Origin: Oegoconia quadripuncta
Lineage: Eukaryota; Arthropoda; Insecta; Lepidoptera; Autostichidae
DNA: 64,000 nt
NCBI GenBank assembly: GCA_949316235.1
Contig: OX438758.1
Span: 17,827,194-17,891,193, forward strand
Direction: 5' to 3'
The position numbers and the translations under genes were made by a program. Each line of letters begins with the position of its first letter. Position 1 is the stretch's first letter. This document shows positions 59,001-64,000 of the stretch, one piece after another. A model generated the notes under the pieces. It did not search any database and had not been told where the DNA came from. It saw only the letters and a program-made list of their open reading frames with translations.

Positions 59001-62000
59001 TATCATAGTGAGGTCAAGAGCTAAACCATTGTGCATAAAAAAATATTACAAACGTCTCTAACGACGCTAAATATTAGCGATCCTGTGAACTTTTAAAATG
59101 GAGTAAGCTTGAAGCACACACGCCTGTCACACCCGACACGGGAGCATGATAGATTAGAGGACGCATTGACCAATCATGTCACGTTGAGGTCCATGCGTGA
59201 TGAATCTGCGACGCACTGATCAATCACAGAAAACATCAGTTTATAAAGTAAATTCATTTAATGCTTCTTCTTCTTCAATTTATAAGAGCTATGCTCTTGT
59301 CGGTGGAGTAATGACCACGTCTCGTCATTTAATGCTTGTTGGCTCTGACTCCAAAACTAGTTTATTATTCTATCTGGAGTTAGTTCCTTCTTTATATGTT
59401 GATACGCTGTCGCGTCATAACTGATGAGGAGCGTCGGAGGCTCAGCGGTAAAGACGCGGTCTCCCAATTTGGGAGGTCCGAGTTCGATTCCCAGTCAGGC
59501 CTACATGGCCTCATCGAATAAAAACATAAGACTCGGTCTCCGAATTTATGCGGTTCGATTCCCAGTCAGGCCTACATGGCCTTATGGAATGGCCTCATCG
59601 AATCGAAAACATAAGAACCGGTCTCCGAATTTAGGAGGTCCGGGTTCGATTCCCAGGCCATGTACCAATGAGTTTTTAAATGTAATTTAATTACTCATGT
59701 GCATTTATCCGACTGCTCTTAAGCGGTGAAGGAAAACATCGTGAGGAAACCTGAATGCCTGAGAAATAAAAAATTGTAAGGCATGTGAAGTCCCCAACCG
59801 AAAAAATATTCTCTCATAAGGTCTATATTCCTGCAGTGGTATGTTTACGGTCTGATGATGATGATATTGATCTACTAGCTATTCATAAAACAATCAATGA
59901 CCTGGTGACTTACCACACAAGAAATATAGCTTAGAGTAAGCACCAATCTCCATAAACAAAATGTTCTACTAAATTGCTATATTTTATTTTATTTTATTGA
60001 TAATACAGAATCAACAGCGTAATTATAAAAAATATTACACAAAATTTACAAGCCAAAGTCATGCCAATTACAGATTCTCATTTTTCATTACAATTCTCTT
60101 AAAAAAATAATTAGGTGGAAAGTCCAGTATTAAATAATAATCATTATACAATCTAGAGGTAAAAAATTAATAGTGAGACAAACTAAGTAATAATAAATAA
60201 TTTTGTCAATAAGTAATAGCACAAATAATTGGTCAAATAATCCAATCAATGTCAAATAATCGTCGTATGTATGAATTTCGCAATGTCGTGTTTTGTGTGT
60301 GTGAGTTATGTGTGTGTGTGTGGTTTTGGAATGGATCGATGAGAATGACTAGTCGCGCGGACAGGTGAACTATATTCTTGTTATCCTGCATGCTATAAAT
60401 TACAGAGCAGCCAGTAGTTCACTGATGTTTTAAAATTCCTGCCAGGGTTTTATCAGGAATAATATTGTAATTTAAACAGACATCAGTTTCTTCTATTTTA
60501 TTAAATAGATTACAAAGCCTAGGAGGTGGTAATATTTTTATTTTGAAGGCAGACCTAAATATTTTACTCGTAAATTCTTCAAATACGTTCCCAAGCGCTT
60601 TAATTGTAAGGTCTGGCTGCTGAGCTCTCTCCTACAATGTTAATATTCAATTTAGGAAAATAATGCTTTTGTTTACTGTACAATTGGGAACGGTTTACAC
60701 AGACCTACAGACGAGATATATTATGACATCTTTTATCAATATATCTTACTGTAGTTTTTGTTTTTAAAAGAGAGCAACCTCTCGAGTTTCTTGCTTGTTC
60801 TTCTCAGGAGAAAATTGCTTTAAGAACAAGCAGTAGCATTAAAAATGTAAAATCTGACTATATTAAGCGTACCCTGTGTACCTACAAAATAAATCATTTT
60901 TGACTTTGACTGACTTTGTAATTTTTTCGGTTTTTCAGGTATATTGTCTACAATAGTGACTACTATGATTGGTCTCAAAAGTGGTATTGTATACTTACAT
61001 GTCACGTCACACGCGGACAGGTTGAAGTTGTGGAGCCTCTGGGCAACAACAATCGGCATAGGCGGAACTATATTTGCGGGAGTGTCGCATCCCTTGAATT
61101 TTAATCTTTGGTAAGTTGGACCCAGTCTTCAGTACGTTTTATTCAGTTTTACTATGTAATTGCAATACAAACCTAATAATTTTCCTTCAGCTGCTTCAAA
61201 AATGCTTCTACGGAAAGTAGAGTTTTTTTTTTTATTCACGACGGGTTCGTACTTGACCTCAATCACACCTGATGTTAAGTGAAGATGAGGTCGAAGGTGG
61301 AAGCGTACTGACCCGGAAACCCCAACACATTTGGGGGACTGGCTGTCTTATCTCTGACAACCGGAACACAACAATGCTATTAACATTGGTGCTTGGCGGC
61401 AGATTTAGATAAGATGGTGGTAGCTAGCCAGGCGGACATTTAAAATGCCCTACCACCAACCAAACCGAGTACTTAAACATGTAGCCCGCTGGTGATCGAA
61501 CCCGCGACCTCCGAATCGTAAACCCAATGTTGTTTACATTGAGCCGCAGAAGCGGTTAACAGTATTATCAACAGGCTTACACGTACTGTTGGGGCACAGA
61601 CTCCTCCCCACTTGGAGTGGATATGGGCCACAATCCTCCACACGGACCTAGTGCGGTGGGGTTCTGTCAGACTCGTCAACATCTGACAGTCGGTGTTTTT
61701 AAGTCGCCCCTGTAGCCCTCCAACTTGACTTAACGACTGCCTTCAGTTAAAAGTCAGCCTTCAGTCAGCCTAATTATACAATATAATATAATTGTAACCC
61801 AAACTTATTTAAAAGAGCAACCCTTGAGTTTCTTGCTCGTTCTTCTCTGGGGAATCTGCTTTGCGAATGAGCAAAAATGTCAATAATTTTAATATTAAGA
61901 TAAAAAATGTGACGTTTTCAAGTGATAATCTTTATCCTACGAAATAAATATTTTTTGACTTTGACTAAAAACAACAAGAACCGACTTTAACGTGCCCTTC

Positions 62001-63165
62001 GGAGCACCCGCGTATTAAAATGCCATTAGTGGTCACCCATCCAAGAACTGATCGCGCCAGCCATTGCTAACTTCGCTAATCGAAAACGAATAGCGAATGC
62101 GACTGCGCCATGAGTGCATGAGTTGCAATTACTGGTATTTTAAGATATCGAGATGTGTATGTATGTACTATGGCGAACGTACCATGATCAAATCCGGGAC
62201 GTCTTAAAGTAAGGCCAAGTCAAGAGTAGGTACCCTAAACCATGCCTAACGCCTTAGCTTAAAAACAAAAATATTAAAAAAAATCGTTAGCCATTGGAAA
62301 GTCGCCCATACTTTCTTTGGTGGTAGCAACTACTCTGCAGGGGGGAACTGAAAGTCCCTACCCATTCATCACAATACTGTGGTTCTCGATTCTATGTATG
62401 CTTGTGTTTTCTTTTTTGTGATGAATAAATACCTTTTATTTTATTTATTTATTTATTTATACCGACGAGCATGTATGAACAACTTTATAAGAGTGAATGA
62501 AGCAAAAGAGGTGTATCACGATCGTAGCAAGTGGAAGTCTATGGTCTCTGCCTACCCCTACGGGAAACAGGTGTGACTTTATGTATATATGTGTTTGTGT
62601 ATGTGGGTGTATATGTGAATGGAAGGGTGTACATAGTAGTATGGGTTGAGATTCATCTACTAGGTGAATGTCCATAAGTCCTAATTCGTGTCATAATCTG
62701 ATGAAGAAGATGAAGAAAGCAAAAGGCCGGCAACGCATCTGTGACCCTTTTGGTGTTGCGGGTGTCCATGCGCTTTGCATCAGGGCAGGGCATGATTGCT
62801 TTCCATCAGGTGACCCGCATGCTCGTTTGCCGCCCTCTCATATAAAAAAAAATGTTATTTTAACTTTAATTTCCTTTTACAGGCCAATATCATCAATTTT
62901 CATGATTACAACGTTAACTGTATACATGTTTGAACTCAGTTACGTATTAACAGAAGCATGGAAGTTCACCAGGTCAGCAACATCTGGATCTTCAGCAAGT
63001 TTGATTATTCTAGCGGGACATCTAACTTTCTCTAGCTCGTTGCCGTTCAGATGGGGGATAATGTTTCACAATCACATAATGTACTTGCTGCAGTGTTATT
63101 GGATCGTGATCCTATGGTTGATCATTGGTAGAAGTTTGTTTAAGAATGTGAAATTTGACATGTAA
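49857..63165 (+). CDS. HGSNAT-like (TMEM76) membrane acetyltransferase-family protein, 10 exons
   Basis: Exons: 49857-50000, 51185-51318, 51792-51901, 53256-53415, 53935-54174, 55474-55644, 56051-56172, 57864-58027, 60939-61110, 62883-63165. About 565 residues, near the family's usual 600-plus. Residues 1-130 form a non-membrane N-terminal domain with a CYNC pair. About eleven hydrophobic segments follow, the number known for heparan-alpha-glucosaminide N-acetyltransferase. Family landmarks include LDx[20 protein letters not shown], GIxGxxxxIV, a C-terminal AGH and LPFRW. That enzyme moves acetyl groups from cytosolic acetyl-CoA to heparan sulfate in lysosomes. Here the position of its proposed luminal histidine seems to be Arg (FNRGWGG), so activity is doubtful. 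No signal peptide is visible. All exons are open and most borders are GT/AG in matching phase; exon 4 to 5 is the exception. Confidence 0.8.
50095..50568 (+). mobile_element. CR1/Jockey-type LINE in intron 1
   Basis: The plus frame reads [40 protein letters not shown]; the 3' UTR ends TCAGTCAATCATAAAAAAA at 50548-50568. It is more diverged than the 7763 copy and in the sense orientation of the host gene. Confidence 0.75.
51185..51318 (+). CDS. HGSNAT-like exon 2
   Basis: Acceptor TTTTGCAG, donor GTAAGT. Starts [20 protein letters not shown] and ends in phase 2. The first codon completes CYNC across the junction. Confidence 0.75.
51577..51770 (+). repeat. tRNA-derived SINE family 1, diverged, in intron 2
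   Basis: TGTCCACCTGGCTAGTGACC through TAACATCACATCAGGTCCAG, followed by TTTTAAAAAA; head missing. Ends only about 20 bases before the exon 3 acceptor. Confidence 0.6.
51792..51901 (+). CDS. HGSNAT-like exon 3
   Basis: Acceptor CTTCTTGCAG, donor GTAAGT. Reads [20 protein letters not shown] then [16 protein letters not shown]. Joins exon 2 in phase and leaves phase 1. Confidence 0.8.
52143..52389 (+). repeat. tRNA-derived SINE family 1, 5' truncated, in intron 3
   Basis: GTAGCTAGCTACCACCATCT is partly duplicated at its 5' side (two GCTACC blocks). The body and A8 tail at 52381 are well preserved. Confidence 0.85.
52560..53090. other. Intron 3 interior, probable decayed retroelement
   Basis: GC-richer than its surroundings. 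The minus strand has long partly open stretches (for example [14 protein letters not shown] and [12 protein letters not shown]), suggestive of a degenerate non-LTR ORF end. No motif was firm enough to name it. Confidence 0.3.
53256..53415 (+). CDS. HGSNAT-like exon 4, first transmembrane helix
   Basis: Acceptor TATTTTTCAG, donor [26 protein letters not shown] is the first membrane helix, followed by a basic stop-transfer stretch [11 protein letters not shown] and an acidic Asp/Asn/Ser loop. It leaves phase 2. Confidence 0.8.
53741..53826 (+). repeat. tRNA-SINE family 1, terminal fragment
   Basis: GTTCCGGGTAAGGGCGCTTTCACCTTCGGCC to AACCAGCTGACTATGCA matches only the last 85 bases of the family. 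Lies in the gap between exons 4 and 5. Confidence 0.6.
53935..54174 (+). CDS. HGSNAT-like exon 5, catalytic-loop region
   Basis: Reads [40 protein letters not shown] and [13 protein letters not shown], donor GTACGT. The 5' edge is uncertain: in-frame acceptors end at 53934, 53955 or 53958 (phase 0), but exon 4 leaves phase 2. An acceptor at 53975 (CATTTTTAG) would restore phase but drop the LDxF motif. Characterised family members have HAxWNG where this has RGWGG. Confidence 0.75.
54390..54680 (+). repeat. GC-richer repeat in intron 5, probable LINE UTR
   Basis: Non-coding in all frames, ends ATCCCAAAAAAAGG like a retroposed tail. No second copy was found in the window. Confidence 0.3.
54700..55050 (-). 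mobile_element. LINE 3' end in intron 5
   Basis: The minus strand reads [24 protein letters not shown] then [20 protein letters not shown] sequence. The 3' tail CATCAGGTGACCCGCATGCT then CGATTGCCGCCCTCTTATA follows, ending in T/A-rich DNA. The same tail appears on the plus strand at 62715-62852. Confidence 0.65.
55474..55644 (+). CDS. HGSNAT-like exon 6
   Basis: Acceptor TTTCATTTCAG, donor GTAAAG, phase 0 both sides. [20 protein letters not shown] then [20 protein letters not shown]; the QRLG motif before a helix is a family hallmark. Confidence 0.85.
55745..55900 (+). repeat. GC-rich dispersed repeat in intron 6
   Basis: CGGCCAGAATTGATGAGTGT then AGCGGGAAGCCCCACATATC and CGCCACTGACCTCACC resemble 47040-47190 inversely. 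Probably LINE untranslated sequence. Confidence 0.4.
56051..56172 (+). CDS. HGSNAT-like exon 7
   Basis: Acceptor AATTATTTCAG, donor GTGAGT, leaves phase 2. Encodes a long hydrophobic segment [20 protein letters not shown] ending SFNCLG. Confidence 0.8.
56225..56480 (-). mobile_element. RTE-type LINE 3' end in intron 7
   Basis: The inverse of CTCTGCCTACCCCTA-type sequence is at 56266. Then GTTGTTCATATATGCTCG and CGATTTGATCATGGTACG. Together they match 62465-62575 and 62160-62250 read on the other strand. Confidence 0.6.
56680..56835 (-). pseudogene. RTE-type pol fragment in intron 7
   Basis: The minus strand spells [20 protein letters not shown] then [15 protein letters not shown], the segment that precedes the RNA-binding C-terminus in RTE pol. 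Same region as 28215-28300. Confidence 0.65.
57100..57860. other. Intron 7 interior, unassigned
   Basis: AT-rich, no supported feature. Confidence 0.3.
57864..58027 (+). CDS. HGSNAT-like exon 8, luminal loop
   Basis: Acceptor TTATTTTCAG, donor GTAATC (weaker than the others). [20 protein letters not shown], then [20 protein letters not shown] and GFSRGIMG. The order Y-x-N/D-x-x-L-x-GD is that of the luminal loop in the family. Confidence 0.8.
58190..58256 (+). mobile_element. LINE ORF C-terminal scrap in intron 8
   Basis: The plus strand reads [11 protein letters not shown] then a stop, matching YYKISDYLDD of the copies at 30301 and 38812. 5' and 3' truncated. Confidence 0.5.
58260..59420. 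other. Intron 8 interior, mostly unassigned
   Basis: 59003-59045 (GAGGTCAAGAGCTAAACCAT then TGTGCATAAAAAAA) is a terminal scrap of tRNA-SINE family 1. The rest is AT-rich without assigned features. Confidence 0.4.
59424..59830 (+). repeat. SINE with three tandem tRNA-like modules
   Basis: The B-box-like block GTCCGAGTTCGATTCCCAGT occurs at about 59477 and recurs at about 59552 and 59640 (GGTTCGATTCCCAG). Each follows GGTCTCC.AATTT and precedes a CATGGCC phrase. The A box is GGCTCAGCGGTAAAGACG. The body contains GGAAAACATCGTGAGGAAAC, known from widespread arthropod SINEs. It ends near TTCCTGCAGTGGTATGTTTA. Confidence 0.65.
59975..60260 (-). mobile_element. LINE 3' end with (TTTTA)n tail in intron 8
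   Basis: ATTTTATTTTATTTTATTGA followed by TAATACAGAATCAACAGCG has the layout of a minus-strand 3' UTR with simple tail. No ORF remains. Confidence 0.4.
60390..60920 (+). mobile_element. LINE 3' end abutting exon 9
   Basis: GAGTTTCTTGCTTGTTCTTC at 60783, ACAAAATAAATCATTTTTGAC at 60882 and a (TTTGAC)n tail to about 60920 are the same 3' UTR as at 39060-39197. The upstream limit is unclear. The exon 9 acceptor follows within about 20 bases. Confidence 0.7.
60939..61110 (+). CDS. HGSNAT-like exon 9
   Basis: Acceptor CGGTTTTTCAG, donor [26 protein letters not shown] and [20 protein letters not shown] are two membrane helices, ending PLNFNLW. A LINE tail ends about 20 bases before the acceptor. 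Confidence 0.8.
61223..61557 (-). repeat. tRNA-derived SINE family 1, full length, intron 9
   Basis: The poly(T) start at 61222-61232 is the A tail. Body and tRNA head are complete, with the 5' end AACCGCTTCTGCGGCTCAAT at 61557 and B box GGTTCGATCACC near 61500. Confidence 0.85.
61775..61970 (+). mobile_element. LINE 3' end in intron 9
   Basis: GAGTTTCTTGCTCGTTCTTC at 61827, GCGAATGAGCAAAAATG, AAATAAATATTTTTTGAC and a (TTTGAC)n tail at 61955-61966; the same family as 30620-30850. Confidence 0.7.
62000..62112 (-). repeat. 5S rRNA-derived SINE, 5' part
   Basis: The minus strand reads GAAGTTAGCAATGGCTGGCG then CGATCAGTTCTTGGATGGGT and GACCACTAATGGCATTTTAA. A clean 5S box A to box C arrangement. 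A TCGCATTCGCTATTCG upstream phrase is shared with 16190. Confidence 0.75.
62155..62600 (+). mobile_element. RTE-type LINE 3' fragments in intron 9
   Basis: ACGTACCATGATCAAATC at 62176 and, after a foreign 200-base piece, GCATGTATGAACAACTTTATAAG to GGTCTCTGCCTACCCCTACG at 62468-62560. Both match 56225-56480 inversely, so one copy was split. Confidence 0.6.
62715..62852 (+). mobile_element. LINE 3' end ending beside exon 10
   Basis: GGCCGGCAACGCATCTGTGA, GCTTTCCATCAGGTGACCCG and TTGCCGCCCTCTCATATAAA with an A9 tail at 62844-62852. Same family as 54700-55050. The exon 10 acceptor is 30 bases further. Confidence 0.75.
62883..63165 (+). CDS. HGSNAT-like exon 10, C-terminus
   Basis: Acceptor [30 protein letters not shown], then [21 protein letters not shown] and a last helix [17 protein letters not shown]; stop TAA at 63163. 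The conserved GH and PF(R/Q)W pair is present. An upstream ATG at 62668 would read through LINE sequence and is not used. Confidence 0.85.
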
Positions 63166-63243
63166 ACGTTACGTTCTGCAGATACAGTTTTCTGGGTTTA
63201 GGGACCCAGTACCCAGACTAAAGTTTCGATTTCAAACGACAGA

Positions 63244-63249
63244 AATAAA
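63244..63249 (+). terminator. Polyadenylation signal of the HGSNAT-like gene
   Basis: AATAAA lies 79 bases after the stop codon and is the first canonical signal. Cleavage about 15-30 bases further is expected. Confidence 0.6.
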
Positions 63250-63420
63250 TAGCACTCTTTTTAATAGATTCCCTTTTTAACCAACTTCAAAGAAGGCGGA
63301 AGTTATCAATCCTGTTGTTTTCTTTTAATGTTTGTGACCTCAGAACTCAATCATTTATAAATCGATTCGAAAAATTATTTTTTTATTTAATAGAATATAA
63401 ATCCAGAGTGGTCCCATAAA

Positions 63421-63636
63421 TAATAAATATCCTTAGACATACACACAGCGCCATCTAGTTCCACAGTAAGCAACTATAGGCTTGTGTTGTGGATACCAGT
63501 TGGTTGATATAATACATAAATACATTTTTTTTGTAAATTATTCATCACACGAAAATAATGCCCCTAACGGGATTCCAACTCTCAACCTTTTGGTATAGTG
63601 GTCAGAGTTGCTTACCACTACACCAAACAGGTCCTC
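63421..63636 (-). repeat. tRNA-SINE family 2, subtype a
   Basis: The minus strand starts GACCTGTTTGGTGTAGTGGT at 63636 and ends with CTAGATGGCGCTGTGTGTAT and a TATTTATTATTTAT tail. The B box is mutated (GTTGGAATCCC). Confidence 0.85.
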
Positions 63637-63892
63637 AAATAACGCCCATGTTCATCATAATCCTGTTCTGATGATGGGATCTATGAGGAATTGAGGGAAC
63701 TCCTCACATATTATAAGCATACATATAAAGATTTTGGTATTTACACCAACGAGTCAAGAATTAACATTCAGAAAGTATTTTCAGAAATTTGGTGAAGTGG
63801 ATGTGATGGAGAAGATCAGAGATGGCCACCAACACAATTTGTTACCTCAGAACTCCGTAATTTATAAATCGCTTTGGAAAATTCTTTTTTTA

Positions 63893-64000
63893 TTAATAAT
63901 AAATAATAATAAATGCCTTTGCACAAGCACACACAGTAAGCATCTAGGCTTGTGTTATGGATACCAGATGGTTGATAAACTACACAAATCCATTTTTTTT
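63893..64000 (-). repeat. tRNA-SINE family 2, subtype a, cut by window end
   Basis: GTGTGTGCTTGTGCAAAGGC and GATACCAGATGGTTGATAAACTAC show the 3' body; the head would lie beyond base 64000. The phrase GCGCCATCTAGTTCC is deleted. Confidence 0.8.

Noticed and set aside
59424..59690. 88-codon ORF across the tandem tRNA-like modules
   Set aside because: The frame is a by-product of repeated non-coding units.
62668..62882. ATG at 62668 as start of the final coding region
   Set aside because: The sequence from 62715 to 62852 is a LINE 3' end and an acceptor at 62881-62882 marks the true exon start.

Overview
The window is AT-rich, intron-rich and repeat-dense, and reads as insect nuclear DNA. Lepidoptera is the likely source: there is a Mag-like Ty3/Gypsy element, LINE and tRNA-SINE families whose tails look like those common in moths and butterflies, and RTE-type pol fragments. 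The order is inferred from element types; no species can be named. No rRNA gene, functional tRNA gene, CRISPR array or bacterial-style operon was seen.

One host gene is well supported. It lies on the + strand at 49857-63165 and has ten coding exons. It encodes a roughly 560-residue, 11-helix membrane protein of the heparan-alpha-glucosaminide N-acetyltransferase (HGSNAT/TMEM76) family. Exon order, luminal CxxC region, Gly-rich motif, QRLG motif, GH motif and final PFxW segment all fit. The residue aligned with the family's proposed catalytic histidine appears to be Arg, and the exon 4/exon 5 reading phases do not join at the obvious sites, so it may be a diverged paralogue or a decaying copy. 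Its introns are packed with transposon debris, and two LINE 3' tails end within about 20-50 bases of the acceptors of exons 9 and 10.

Layout: 1-2.6 kb, a minus-strand Ty3/Gypsy element (gag zinc knuckles, protease, RT, RNase H) that runs off the left edge, with a PBS and LTR. 2.6-32 kb, a patchwork of LINE 3' ends, three SINE families (two tRNA-derived, one 5S rRNA-derived), MITEs and hairpins, RTE pol remnants and one probable solo LTR. 32.3-34.5 kb, a 2.1-kb foldback with nearly identical 650-bp arms and a nested 138-bp MITE. 34.5-39.8 kb, three perfect or near-perfect hairpins, a degenerate tandem repeat and a 67-bp minisatellite. 39.95-44.15 kb, a 4.2-kb element with CCCAGGYAGCAC inverted termini, GACGTC-rich subterminal arrays and a spliced minus-strand gene of unrecognised function. 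44-49.8 kb, more SINE/LINE debris. 49.86-63.2 kb, the HGSNAT-like gene. 63.4-64 kb, two further tRNA-SINE copies.

The most interesting signals are the GACGTC-array transposon, the recent foldback, the 5S-derived SINE family, the 3' tail shared by a LINE and a tRNA-SINE, and the HGSNAT-like gene lacking the expected histidine.
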